DNA of 64,000 bases from Erythrophleum ivorense (taxonomy: Eukaryota; Streptophyta; Magnoliopsida; Fabales; Fabaceae): assembly GCA_026724425.1 (NCBI GenBank), contig JAIUCV010000646.1, positions 124,001-188,000 on the forward strand, in the 5' to 3' direction. Position 1 is the stretch's first letter. Each line of letters starts with the position of its first letter. This document shows, piece after piece, positions 22,526 through 34,053 of the stretch. The notes under the pieces were generated by a model. It was not told the DNA's origin and ran no database searches. It saw nothing but the letters and a program-made list of their open reading frames with translations. A program made the position numbers and the translations under genes.

Positions 22526-23875
22526 CTAATCATATGTATCAAAAATCAAAATTAAAACTACTTTATTCCTTCTTAGCTGAATAACTTTAAGTCTAACCAC
22601 TTTAAAGCATTTGGATTGATCATGCAGAGATGATTCATGGACTTCCTCAACCATCAGTAGTTTAGGAAAGTCATATTCAGCAATTTCACAAGCAAGAAAA
22701 GAAGGAAAACCAAATTTAAGACATTTAAAACCAAAGAAAGGAAATTTAAAATCAAAACTTTCTAAAAATCTATCAAAGCCAATAAAATCTACTGGACTCC
22801 CATCAGTAAGAGTCACTACATCAACAGAAAAATTTAATTGTAACTTCTCACTGTCCTTTGAGTTCAAGGTGTCTGTCAGTTGCTTTTTCTCAGTTAGGTT
22901 GTCGGAAATTACTTCACCAATTTCAAGAGTTTGTTCAGGACTCTCAACAAGAGAAACAATGTCTTTCTTGACCAAAGAGACATTAGTAGGCTCACAAAAT
23001 TCTAAACAATGATCAACAACAAAATCAAGTCTCCTACTAGTATTAAAAACAGCACCAGGATCAATTGGGTATTCAATATCAGTAGTATCACTATGCATGC
23101 CCTCATCAATACTAGCATGATCAGGAGAATCAATTTCATTGATAGTTTCAGTGCAAGCAAAGGGCTTTTTAGATTCAACAAACTTATCAGACTCCAGAAA
23201 TTCATTAATCTCCGCACACACAGGACATGCATGCATATCATCACATAAACATTTAAGAGTTAAGTCTGATTCATCAACAAGAAGCTGCTCAACAATTTCA
23301 TTGTCTATATCATTATCACATGCTACTTTCATTGTTTCATCAGTCATACCATCATAGGCTAGTAAGGAATCATGTTGATTAGAATATGTGAGAAACTCAC
23401 TAGTCTCAATGAAAGTATTAATTTGAGAGCATCTATCATATATAGTGGGTCCAGCACACACACAATCAACAGAATCGTTTAAATCATTTATATCACATGA
23501 TCCAGATGGTATGCTATCCCTAAGCTCAGTAGATGCATCATTAACAAACTTATCAACCAATTCCACACCAGGAACAGAATGATCATTACATTCTAGGTCA
23601 CCCCCACACTTATCTACTACCCTAGACTCAATAGATTCATCATTAACAGATTCATACATGAATTCATAACTACAATCACAGCTAAGAGTAGAAATTCCAA
23701 GTGCATCAGTACACAAGGAATCATGAACATCAACAAATGTGTCAATTTTGCTCAATGAGTGACCATAATCAACCAGATCAAGATATTCAACAACAATTTC
23801 CCCATTAACTTCCTTATCATGCAATTCAGAATCAACAACATTATATGCATCAGTAGTCACAGTGCTATCAAGCAA
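22526..23875 (-). CDS. 449-codon acidic ORF of unknown function in non-autonomous element
   Basis: An uninterrupted reading frame of about 449 codons. It is rich in Asp, Glu, Ser and Val, with spaced Cys. Three imperfect repeats share a KIDTF/QINTF/EINEF core followed by acidic residues: SKIDTFVDVHDSLC, CSQINTFIETSEFL and CAEINEFLESDKFV. Two of these are preceded by Cys-containing words (CAGPTIYDRC; CLCDDMHACPVC). The C-terminal 120 residues are more hydrophobic. I recognise no enzyme or Gag domain. The preceding 180-codon ORF overlaps it by 19 bases in another frame, so one frameshift may have split a single protein. Its intactness agrees with the youth of the LTR pair. Confidence 0.55.
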   Translation of the reverse strand: MLDSTVTTDAYNVVDSELHDKEVNGEIVVEYLDLVDYGHSLSKIDTFVDVHDSLCTDALGISTLSCDCSYEFMYESVNDESIESRVVDKCGGDLECNDHSVPGVELVDKFVNDASTELRDSIPSGSCDINDLNDSVDCVCAGPTIYDRCSQINTFIETSEFLTYSNQHDSLLAYDGMTDETMKVACDNDIDNEIVEQLLVDESDLTLKCLCDDMHACPVCAEINEFLESDKFVESKKPFACTETINEIDSPDHASIDEGMHSDTTDIEYPIDPGAVFNTSRRLDFVVDHCLEFCEPTNVSLVKKDIVSLVESPEQTLEIGEVISDNLTEKKQLTDTLNSKDSEKLQLNFSVDVVTLTDGSPVDFIGFDRFLESFDFKFPFFGFKCLKFGFPSFLACEIAEYDFPKLLMVEEVHESSLHDQSKCFKVVRLKVIQLRRNKVVLILIFDTYD

Positions 23876-24399
23876 ACTAAATTAGTTTCAACCAATTGCA
23901 AAGTATTAGAATATGGAAGGATATTACCCGATGAATAGGACTCTTCTTCCTCTATAACTTCCCTTCTAATTTGCTCTTCAATTGATTCATTAGCACTTGA
24001 AGTAGATTGATTCATTTGAAATCCTGAATCCTTCATGAGGTTATCTGCCATTTGCTGGTCTTGAAGTTGCAACCATTCAGTTCCCCGTTGGACCATTTGC
24101 TCTAATTGTTGGTTTTGAATAATACAAGCTTCCATTAGCTGTTCTTCCCAACTTGGTTCCCTTTGGACCTCTTGTTGCATATACTCCTCATGATAATTAT
24201 AAGTTTCATACTCTGGCTCTTGCCTATGGAAGGTGTGGTATGGTTGGTAGCATAGTTGTTGGACTTGTTGGTATTGTTGGTGTTGTAATTGTCTTTCAAG
24301 AAGATCTTGAAGCATTAACATGGCATCATCCAACTTCTGAGAAATCCTATGCTCTACATAAGAATCATATACACCTTGATTAGAATAATGATGATCCAT
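23857..24399 (-). CDS. Gln-rich coiled-coil ORF (Gag-like position) of the large element
   Basis: About 180 codons from ATG at 24,399 (MDHHYSNQGVYDSYVEHRIS). Gln- and Glu-rich with probable coiled coils (KLDDAMLMLQDLLERQLQHQ; QEVQREPSWEEQLMEACIIQ). It is the first ORF after the PBS, the place of gag, but no capsid or zinc-knuckle signature is visible. It ends in frame just after the next ORF opens in another frame. Function unknown; possibly a structural or RNA-binding product of the element. Confidence 0.55.
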   Translation of the reverse strand: MDHHYSNQGVYDSYVEHRISQKLDDAMLMLQDLLERQLQHQQYQQVQQLCYQPYHTFHRQEPEYETYNYHEEYMQQEVQREPSWEEQLMEACIIQNQQLEQMVQRGTEWLQLQDQQMADNLMKDSGFQMNQSTSSANESIEEQIRREVIEEEESYSSGNILPYSNTLQLVETNLVCLIAL

Positions 24400-24916
24400 T
24401 TAAAGCAAAGAAAAATGAGAAATTCAATTAATTTCAGCACAAAAATAATTCACTAACAAATTATAATTAAAATTAATTCTAATTCAAGAAAATAAAATTC
24501 AAATGAAGCTAAGACTTACCTAACTATCAAAAACACTCCTAAACAGAGGTTAATGATGTAAAATAAACTCACAAAAAATAAAGAAATTAAATCTAGAAAA
24601 ATTGAAAAATTCCAAAAAATTTCGAGAAAATACTAAAAAATTCAAAAAAGTGCCTTAAACGTTGAAATTTGGCCAAAAAATGGTGCACCAAATAGCTATG
24701 CTATTATTTTTGCTCAAAACACCCAAAAACCTTGGAAAACTAAGTTTGAGAATTTTCTGGACACTTTAAACAAAAATTTCAGCAAGCAGGATACTTGACG
24801 CGTAACACCGAAATTAACCAATTCCAAGTTCAAAACAAAACAAAAATTAAACCAAATTAGAACAAAAATAGAGCTAAAACACCTAGAAAACTTTCTCAAA
24901 CAATTGAGAATCCAAT
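24400..24916 (-). other. Leader between PBS and first ORF of the large element
   Basis: About 500 AT-rich bases with no ORF of note; probably an untranslated or packaging leader. Confidence 0.5.
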
Positions 24917-24934
24917 TCCCCGAAAACGGCGCCA
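24917..24934 (-). other. Primer binding site resembling tRNA-Asp
   Basis: The minus strand starts TGGCGCCGTTTTCGGGGA, six bases from the LTR end. The family form TGGCGCCGTTGCCGGGGA, complementary to plant tRNA-Asp, is used by Athila/Tat-group gypsy elements. Two bases of the usual sequence differ here. Confidence 0.8.
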
Positions 24935-24939
24935 AATTT

Positions 24940-27645
24940 TGAGTGGCTCGTCGCACAACCCTTAAAATAATACTAGGTTGATAAAATATGTAGTTAATGG
25001 CACAACTTAAGTCATCTCCCTTGGAATTGGCGTTTAATATTTAATTGAGTTTTCCAAATATTAAAAGACTCTAAAAATTCCTAAATTAGGGGGTTTAAAC
25101 TAACCTAAAACTAAATTGAATTAAAATTCCTAATTACTATCTAATTGGATGAATTATGAATGAAAGATGGACTTGTGACTAGCTTTGGAATTGTCCCTTG
25201 GTATCCACTATCCTTATCCTAATCCACTTGTGATTAATTCTGGTCTAAGAGTTTCCTAATTGTGTTCATAACAATTTATCTTGGGTAACCACTCAAGATT
25301 CAAGAGATTAATGATCTAACGTTGAATTGAGACCTCAATCCTGCATTAAATTGTTAATTCTTGTTTCTAAGATCAATGAATATCCAATTTGATTGATTAA
25401 CTAATTGATTAACCTCTGAATCATCCTAAATATTTAATTAACCAACTAAACATTAAGGAATCTTAAACAATTAAGCACATAATCTCACTCATGTATTTTA
25501 TCGAACACCTTCGAAGCATACATGGAATTCAGATAATATTGAAATTAATCAGATCAATTAATCAACAAAAAGGTTTCCTAATTAGTGTCTAACCAGCCAC
25601 TAATTATAATTACACAAATTCCCTATCAAATACAACTTAACCAAGACAATAATTGAAAGAGAAAAAGTGTAGGAAAAATAGAGAAATTCTTAGCCAAAAA
25701 CTCTATGTTCATCCATGGATTCAAGCTTCTCCAAGAGCTTCTTCCTAGCTAGCCTCAAGGTGGATTAGAAAATCATGGGATGTTGGATGATGGAATGGAG
25801 TGGATGAGTGGTTGAATGGAATGAATGAATGGCTTGATGGATGGATGGATGATTGGGGCCAAATGAAATGCTCCTTGAATGGGTTGATGAAGACTGAATA
25901 AATAGGCAAAAGTTCCGAAATTCTAGCGACATGAATGTGCTGGAGAGACGTGAATGAATCAAAGGCATGAATGGAGGGATCCAATGAATGAAAGAAGCGT
26001 ATGGGATGAAGCCTCCAACTCCTCATTAAAAATCACGTGCCCAGCTCTTCTTGAGTTCTCGCGTTATTCACATCTCTTCTGCTCATGTTCAGCATCTTTA
26101 ATTTAGACTCATGCAAAACCATGTCATCCTTCTTTAAACTCCACATGCTCAGCTCCACGTTTTCATTCTTGTGCTGCCTCATTTTACTTCTTTTGCCCGT
26201 AGCTAAATCCTTTAATGAATTACGTGCTCAGCAAATTACAAACGCCAGCTCCCAGCTTTCTCTCGCTTATGTTGTTCTTCATGCATGGTTCTTCCACGTG
26301 ATTCCTCCTAGCTACGTGCTGCATGTCATTTCCACTTCGTGTTCAATTTCCAGGGAATTTGACGCTTCCTAGCACTCTCCCAACAGCCTCCAGCGTCTTT
26401 TCTCCTCCTTTCACGTGTTCTCTTCCTGCAGCTCTCTCCACGATTTCTTTCTTCCTTCTTGTGTATATGAATGTGGGCCCCACTTCCTTTTATTTTATTA
26501 TATTCCACATGAATTCCTTCTACTGTTTCTGCATCTTCTTCACGTTAAACTGCAGCTCATTCTTCTCGTTCAGCTTGTTCAGCTCGATGCCCTTTCTTCT
26601 GTTTTGTGCTGCCTTAATGCTCCACGTATTTTCCACACGCTCCCAGCTTCATTTGTTGCTTTGTTCTCAACTAGCTCAAAGCTTCTCTTCTTATGTTTGC
26701 ATGCTCTGTTTTGCTTCCAGCTCTGCTCACAGCACATACAACTTGAGCTTCTCCTTTGTTTTGTACTATTGCCCCGCGTGTTTATTCTAAACCCATAGCT
26801 TCTTCTTTTCATTCTTTACGTTTAGCTCAATGTCTATTCTAGCCATTCATTTGCTTCGAGTTTGTGAGCTGCTTTCCTTACTTCTCACCAAAACGTTCTT
26901 CTTTGTTCAGCTACTGTCCATGCTTCCTTCCACGTAAACTCAAGCTCACTTCTGCATGCTTCTTACATGTTATCCATGAATCATGCAAGCTTAAGCTACT
27001 TCAACGTTAAAACCAAGCTCTTTCACTCCACAACAACTCATGCTTCCTCCTCTGTTTTCTGCATGAGTGTGAGTTCACATGAGCTTCAGCATGGTTTCCA
27101 CATTGTTTCCTTCTTGCTTCTCTTTCGTTTGTTGCTCCAAATATTTTCCATACAATTTCTCTTCACATAGCTGCCTCTTTCTCCTTCCTTCTGCTCCAGC
27201 CACATTGCTTCTTCATTCCACGTAAGAACCTTGCTAATCATGTAGTCTTTGTGTGACTCATTTGCTACGTGGAAGTGCTTCTATTTGGTGGAATGGATGA
27301 GAGCTTCGCTAGGAATAAATGTAAGGAGCTGCCTCTTCACATGCTTGGCTTGATGGTCGGTTAAAAGAACTTGAGGAAGCCCATGTAAGATGTGAAAGAA
27401 TAAATCTGCTTCCTTTTACATCAAAAGCCCTTAGTCAAAATAAACAAAGTCATTGGCCTATGGAATACAATTCTCATCTAGGAAATAAAATACCATTAAA
27501 ATGTCCAAGTTATTCACTAAAATTTCAAAAGATAATATTTTATTTCCTAATCCAAATAATATTCACTAAAGCTCAAAACATCATCAATTCATTAACAAAA
27601 ATTCATAATTAATGAGTAAAAATATAGAGAATATTTGAGTTATCA
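24940..27645 (-). mobile_element. 5' LTR (about 2.7 kb) of the large non-autonomous element
   Basis: On the plus strand it runs TGAGTGGCTC ... GAGTTATCA. The minus strand thus starts TGATAACTC and ends GAGCCACTCA, next to the PBS. Its outer 750 bases match 20,202-20,951. It contains ATGG/ATGA short tandem motifs at 25,800-25,855. Many short open frames occur on both strands (for example 26,085-26,812) but overlap one another without codon logic. The flank ACCAT (27,646-27,650) is one half of a TSD; its partner was lost with the left LTR end. A large LTR, tRNA-Asp PBS and no pol make this a LARD/TR-GAG-type derivative of an Athila-like lineage (inference). Confidence 0.8.
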
Positions 27646-27650
27646 ACCAT

Positions 27651-28346
27651 CTCACTTCCTAAGCTTCCTAAAAGTTTTCTAAGACTTTATCTCATCCTCT
27701 CCCATCATATATGATACAAAACCAAGCTTGAAAGAAATTAAAACACTTCCTCGGTGCTCCTTCCATGCTAGGCCGAGACTATGCTCTAATATGGCACCAA
27801 TGGAGTTGTTTTGATTTCCTTGGTGGGAGAAGCATGTAGGAGGCTCTCTTGGTGTCTTAGAAACTCATATGAACTCTTAACACCTTAATTTATGGATAGA
27901 ACTCATCTTACAAACCAAGGTACAACTAAAACCCTAGCTTTTCTATCTTATAATTTTATGGTTCTTTCTTTGTTCCTTTTGTATATTCTTATTCTTCTCA
28001 CTCATTTTTCTAAGATTCACCTTGGTTTGGTTTAAAATCCAACTCCTCTTAGCTGTCCCTAGGTTGGTCAAAGTACACACATCCAAGAACAAAGAAGAAG
28101 CATGGAAACTAGCCTTTTACCTTGATTTCCTAGCCTTTTTTGGATGCTCTTCCTTTTGCTTAGATTCTTCTCCTCAAACTTAAAATTTTCCCCCTTAGTC
28201 TGACCTTAAAACAGACCCAAATACATCAACAAATCCATAGAAAGAAGGAGGAAAAAGAGGAGAGCAAGTTTGCTAAAGAGAAGACTAGGAAATTTTATGG
28301 AAAACATACTTTTCTTGCCTTATTTTTGCTCTTCCTTTTCCCTTCT
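27651..28346 (-). mobile_element. Middle portion of LTR-B
   Basis: Similar to about 30,440-31,110 of LTR-A (for example CCTCTCCCATCATATATGA in both). It stops at 28,346 with CTTCT, the left TSD of LTR-A. No coding sequence. Confidence 0.6.
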
Positions 28347-31300
28347 TGTAACACCATATTCATTAACTCATCTTATATCATTTCTAGACTCACTTCCTTG
28401 AATCACACAAGTTCTCCAAGGAAAAGACATTAAAAAATTCAATTAAATTGCATTACGTCGTGGTTAATTTTTTCGTTCTATATCACGTGGACCATATGGA
28501 CTCATACATCTCATTCTCATATTTGAATACATAATTAAAACTCAAAACCATTTCAAGAAGTGCCCAAGAACTCGAGCTCATGGACCATATACATAAAAAT
28601 TGCATGTGCAGCCTCAGTTTAGTATGCTAACTTTTTATTATGAATTTTGAAAAATCATAACTAATTCTAGACAAATTGAAATCAAACAAACTATATCATT
28701 TTGGAAAGCTACAGATATCTACATTATGATAGAAATAATTTCAGACCAAAATAGGGATGTCTAGCTATTAGAAATCAATGGAATAGTAACCAAGGTTGCT
28801 TATCGCTACTAGTACTATCATAGAATTTTAAAAATTCATATCTCCCTGGTCAGACATCCAATTAGGGTGATCTTAGTAGCCATAGAAATTTTATCATGTC
28901 TAGTTTATGTGTATAAAATTTCATGAGTATTGGACACCATTTGTCTCTTGAATGACACAGCACAAGAAACTGACCATATGAACAATGCTTATACTAGAAT
29001 AGCATAAAAATGGCAATTTTAAAAAATCATAATTAATTTCACAGAGCTCCAAATAATTTGATATTTATCTTTTCAAGAAGCTCTAAATGAGATCTACATG
29101 CATACCAAATTTCATAGTCAAATTCATTCATTTGGTTAGAATGTGTCATAGGGTTGCAAAATGACACTTTTTATGTCTTATCAGGGTCTCAAATGGTCCA
29201 ATTCCACTTCTAAGACATCCATGGCCACTTGAGCACGTGGAAAAGCACCAAAATGGTCTACTAAACATGTCTCAAAGGTGCACAAGCCTAGATTTCACAA
29301 ACTCACACTCTCACCCCAAAGTATACACAAGAACACATAAGCCATATCTTGCCATTCAATGCCCAAAAATTGCTATATCATACATATGACATCAAATCTC
29401 ATTCATACACAATATATTCATATATTTACATGTGTTCATGAGATCATACATCATATAAAATAATGGATTACATCATATGCCATTCATATGGCTACAAAAT
29501 AGACATTTTCATACACTTTATTGTCAAACTCTCTTCTTCAAGCTTGGTGGCTCCCATTTCTGGGCTCACTTGGTCCACCTAGTCATATTAGACAATACCC
29601 ACAAAGGGATGGGATTTTAGAAATCCCAATAGCTCTTCTCCCTTTCAACTATACATAAAGAATGCAAATCCAAGTCTAAAAATGTATGCATGAGTATCAT
29701 GGAACATATAATCATTTATGGAATATCTCTAGCATTCAAGAAATCATATAAGACATGCATAGGTTTGCCAAACAAGTGGTTTAGCCTCACCTATTTTCTT
29801 AAAGGGTTCTTGACTAAGCCTCACTTTTTATGAACTTTTGGCCTTATCTCACCCATATTGAGGGTTCTTCACTCATCCTCACCATTGCTAGGAGACTTTT
29901 GGCTTTGCCACACTCAAGCAAACCAAAGTAACTTTATAAAGCATAATTTGAATGCATAATAATAACATCATGGTACCATGGCATTTAGATATATGCTAAA
30001 ACATTTTTCATGGCTTAAAACATACATTCACACATTCAAAGATAAAATAAACATCCACTCATGCATAAAAGAAAGAAGAGAGAGATACCTTTATAACAAA
30101 TGCATACTTTTTCCTTGACCTTGGTTCCTCTTCCTCGACCACATACACATAAGAAGGTAGGACTTAGTTCCTTTGGCCTAGACACATAATATGGAAGCAA
30201 ATTACACTCTTGGAATAATTTTTAAAGCTACATATTCATTATAAAAGTTAGATTGTTCTTATGGCTCATTTATAGTTCCATAATGCACCTAATGATGCAA
30301 CCTTGGGAAAACATAATCTTGGCTCCATTCATTCCATCCATTTAAGGTTCTTGACTCCATTGAAGTCTCTTAGAGCCATCACAGCTTCATTTCAAGGAGC
30401 CTAACTAGGTGTTGCTGCTTTAAGCCCTAATATAGAACCTATGATACCATCTCATTATCTATGACTTCTAAAATTTTTCCAAGGCTTCCTCTCATCCTCT
30501 CCCATCATATATGACTCAAAATCAAGCTTGGAATGAATTAAAACTACTCCTTGGTGGTTCATCTAGTCTAGGTTGTGGCTATGCACATAAAGGAGAAGGA
30601 AGGAGTTTGTCTTGTTTTCTTGATGAGGGATGCATGTCGAAAGCTTCTTAAGGATCTTTAGAGCTCATATAAATATTCATTTTATCTTAGGAACTATTGC
30701 ATCAAAACAGAATTTTAGTGGAACCCTAGAAACCATAACTTTGCTATCTTAAAATCTAATAGTTATTAGATTGTTTTCTTTGCATATTCTTGTTCTTCTC
30801 CCTCATTTTCCTAAGATTCACTCTTGGTTTGGCTAGACATTTAACTCTTTAGGGTTGTTCTTATATAGGCCAAAAATCATAAGAGAAGAGACAAGAAGGA
30901 TCATGCATAAAGTGGCAAAATACCTTAGTTTCTTGGCTTTCTTTTGCTTGTTCTTCTCTTTGGTTGGCTTCTACACTTCAAACTTAAAAATCCCCTCCTT
31001 GGTTTGAACTCAAAATAGATCCAAAAGCTTTAATAAAACCATAGGAAAGAAGGAAACATGGAGGAGAAGGAATTTGCTAAAGAGAAACCAAGAAAATCCT
31101 TGAAAAACCATACCTTTTCCTTTCTTTTTCTCCTCTCCCTTGTGCACCTCTCTCCCTTGCTTCTTTCTCTGGTTTAGGGTAGAAATAAAATGAGCTAAGT
31201 GAAAGGAAGAGTGGGGCATGGGGTATATATAGGTATATTTAAGAAGTTGTTTCCAAAAATTCTAATTATGTCCCTTAATCTTGGCATTTTTGTTTCCAGT

Positions 31301-31754
31301 TTGTTTTAGCTCCTTTTTAAAAACCACTTTTCCATCATAAAATTCAAGTCCTAAATCTTATAAAATGCCTTTAGAATCACTCAAATTGGAGGTAAAACCT
31401 TCCTAAACGAAAAGGTCAAAGTTTGGGTTAACCGACAATAGAAAATATACATCGGAGGGATTTTAACTGTCTCCGGGCTTCCCATGATTTTTAGGGCCTC
31501 TGAGAACCCCAAAGAACTCAAATTTTCCATTTAAAAGACCTCCTATAAGAATTCTAAAATTTGCTCAAAATTACAAAAATGTTATTACGTTACGTAGCTA
31601 TTTCGTTAAATTCTATCTAGTTATCTTAGCCTCTGTTTCAGGGTACTTTTGGCTTCCTAAATTCATTATTTAATGTCTAAAACCATTTCATTTCAAAGGA
31701 CTTACTTTGAAAATGTTTTTGTTTTCATCATTTTTACTAAAATCAGACATTACA
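28347..31754 (-). mobile_element. Solo LTR-A (3.4 kb) inserted in LTR-B
   Basis: Plus-strand ends are TGTAACACC (28,347) and CAGACATTACA (31,754). It is flanked by perfect CTTCT duplications (28,342-28,346 and 31,755-31,759). A hairpin GGGATTT-TAG-AAATCCC lies at 29,611-29,627 and a minus-strand TATA near 31,223-31,236. No PBS or internal domain lies next to it, so it is a solo LTR left by LTR-LTR recombination. Confidence 0.82.
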
Positions 31755-32402
31755 CTTCTCTTGTGCACCACTCTCCCTAGGTCTCTCTTCTATTTTAGGG
31801 TAGAAATAAAACTAGCCAAATAAGGAGGAGAGTGGGGTGTGACATATATAGGTGGGGAAATAAGATTGTTCTAAAGAAATTATATTTATGTCCCATAAAC
31901 TTGACATTTTTGTTTCTTGTTTGTTTTAACTCCTTTTTTATAACCATCTTTTCCATCATAAAATTTAAGTTCTCAATCTTATAAATGCCTTTGGAATCAC
32001 TCAATTTGGAAATAAAACCTTTTTAAACGAAAGGGTCAAAGTTTTGGTTAATTGATATTAGAAAACCTACACCAAAAGGGTTTTAACTGTCCCAGGGCTT
32101 CCTATAGTTTTCAGGACCTTTGAGAACCATAAAAAGCTCAAATTTTTCATTTAAAAAGCCCTCCTATGAGTATTCTAAAATTTACCTAAAATTACAAAAA
32201 TGTCATTACGTTACGTAGCTATTTTATCAAATTCTGTTTGGTTATTTTAGCTTCTGTTTCAGGGCACCTCTGGTCTTCTATTTTCATTACTTAATGTTTA
32301 GATTATTATTCTAATTTTTTTGGACCTTACTCAATTTATTTTAAAGGACTTACTTTTAAAACGTATCCATTTTTGTCGTTTTTACAAAAATCAGACATTA
32401 CA
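31755..32402 (-). mobile_element. Right (U3) portion of LTR-B
   Basis: About 650 bases that repeat 31,110-31,754 of LTR-A with clear divergence, including a TATA sequence at 31,843-31,854 (minus strand) and the terminus CAGACATTACA. AAATG at 32,403-32,407 matches the left flank at 2,539-2,543. Confidence 0.65.
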
Positions 32403-32407
32403 AAATG

Positions 32408-33075
32408 TATCAAAATGAGGAGTTTACACTTACCCAATATTCCTCCTAGCCTTAACCTCTAAAAATCCTCTAGGAAAACATCAAAAAAATCCATATCATA
32501 TTTTGGGTGTGGTAAAAATACTTTAAATGAGAAACCAATCAGGTCAAATTGAAGAGAAAGAAGAGAGAATTAAGTTATATATAAATTAGTTTGGCTAAAT
32601 CTTCCTCTAGGAGTAGGAAATGATGAAATTTTGCTGCTAACCATAATCTTCCCTTTAGACCTCTGAAATTCCCTTTTGCTTCTTGTATTTTCTGTAGAAT
32701 GGAAGGGGAAGACTGAAGTAAAATTAGGGTTTCAATGGGTTGTGGGCTAACCCAAGGGCCCAAAATCCAAGTGGGTTTAGTCATATATATGTTAGGCTAT
32801 AGATTATAAGGTTATATGGGTCATATATGAGAGTTGGGCTAAGCTGAAAAGGTCCATTAACATTTAAGTCTGCACAAATAAATATTGGGCCTTTAAGAAA
32901 TAGAATTGGACCTCCCTAAAGCTAAGATTAGGCTTTTACATTTAACCCAAATCAATAATTAAATAAATTATAAGACCCAATTTAATGTCTTCCTCTCTTA
33001 ATTAATTTTCCTAATTAAACCCATATTACTCCCTAATTAATCATAATCATTCTTAATTAATTTTAGGGTGTTACA
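32408..33075 (-). mobile_element. Right (U3) portion of LTR-C
   Basis: Non-coding. Ends GGGTGTTACA at 33,075, so the minus strand starts TGTAACACCC. A TATATATAA run at 32,572-32,584 may be its TATA box. I pair it with 821-2,538. The flank TAGGT (33,076-33,080) would be its right TSD; the left one lies outside the window. Confidence 0.45.
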
Positions 33076-33080
33076 TAGGT

Positions 33081-33546
33081 TCAATTGCAGGATGCATCAG
33101 TGACCAGTGTTATTGTTCCATTAAATTTTGTAGGGCAAACCTAGTTGTTTTGATTTGAAATTTTTATGGTAGTTAGAGGACATCCTAAGCTTTCCAGAAT
33201 GGTACAATTTGCATGATTTTAATTTTTTTAGAATTAATTATGATTTTTCAAAATTCATACTAGAATATGGAGTTTTATGAAAATTGTAAGTGTGATCTGC
33301 ATTTCGTGTTCTAGGGCTTGGATCCAACTTTTGGGCTCTAAATTATGTTAGTTCTGGTTGAACAAATGTGTTAAGAAAAAAAAATTTGGTAAGCTCATTG
33401 GTCTATAAAGTCAAGAAAGCATTATTTTAGCTTATAATGTCAATTATTTCCGCTGCCAAAAATGTGAAATTCATTAAAATGGATTTAAATTGATACTTTT
33501 AGCCAGTGTTGGTATAAAATTGATGCTAGATAAATATGGTGTGACA
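33081..33546 (+). mobile_element. 3' end of another plus-strand LTR (LTR-D)
   Basis: Resembles about 37,030-37,677 of the next solo LTR (TTAGAATTAATTATGATTTT region) and ends GGTGTGACA. Its upstream part is missing and presumably lies left of the window, displaced by LTR-C and its contents. Right flank GTACA. Confidence 0.5.
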
Positions 33547-33551
33547 GTACA

Positions 33552-34048
33552 ACTAGCAAAGGTCATCATTTAACTTTTCCAACTTTAGAGACGTTTCTCT
33601 ACCTTTTCCAAGATATACTGATATGTTCTTTTAGATATACATTTATGTAATAACAAACACCAAGGTACTTCCCAAGGTCTAAAGTTAACTGAAGTCCAAG
33701 CTCTTCGCTTATATGTGTCATGCAAGCATTATGTATATTTTTAGAGCTAAACATTATAGTCTTACTTGTGCTAACTCATTAATCTAAAAACTTACAAAAG
33801 ATCTCCATGCAATTCTTCATGAGATGAACCTACTCAATAAAAGCCTCACAAAAATGAATTAAGTCATTTGCAAAAAGGAGATGGGTAATTGGTAGCTCAT
33901 TTCAAGAGAGCTTAATTGGCTTCCACAGATTTTGCTATTTAGCCCAAGTGATACAACGCATAAGTCTTTCAATGCAAAGAATAAAAAGGTAAGGAGATAA
34001 GGGGTCACCTTGCCTAATACCTCTAAAAAGGGAAAAGGATTCAATACT
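33552..34048 (-). pseudogene. LINE reverse-transcriptase fragment (C-terminal RT)
   Basis: The minus strand reads GIRQGDPLSPYLFILCIERL near 33,955-34,015, a hallmark of plant L1-type RT, followed by a decayed ANDLIHFCEAF catalytic block and a KYLGV word near 33,660. Several stops. It continues the LINE fragment at 37,683-38,457 once the intervening solo LTR is disregarded. Confidence 0.8.
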
Positions 34049-34053
34049 TTATC

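Noticed and set aside
22526..24399. The two minus-strand ORFs as a host gene
   Set aside because: They sit between a PBS and a polypurine tract and are bounded by a recent LTR pair, so they belong to the element.
26085..26812. Several overlapping open frames of 77-155 codons on both strands
   Set aside because: They lie inside the 5' LTR of the non-autonomous element, overlap in many frames, follow composition (pyrimidine-rich) and match no protein family.
31110..32402. Simple tandem duplication of an LTR promoter
   Set aside because: The CTTCT duplications on both sides of 28,347-31,754 explain the arrangement better as one LTR inserted into a related LTR.
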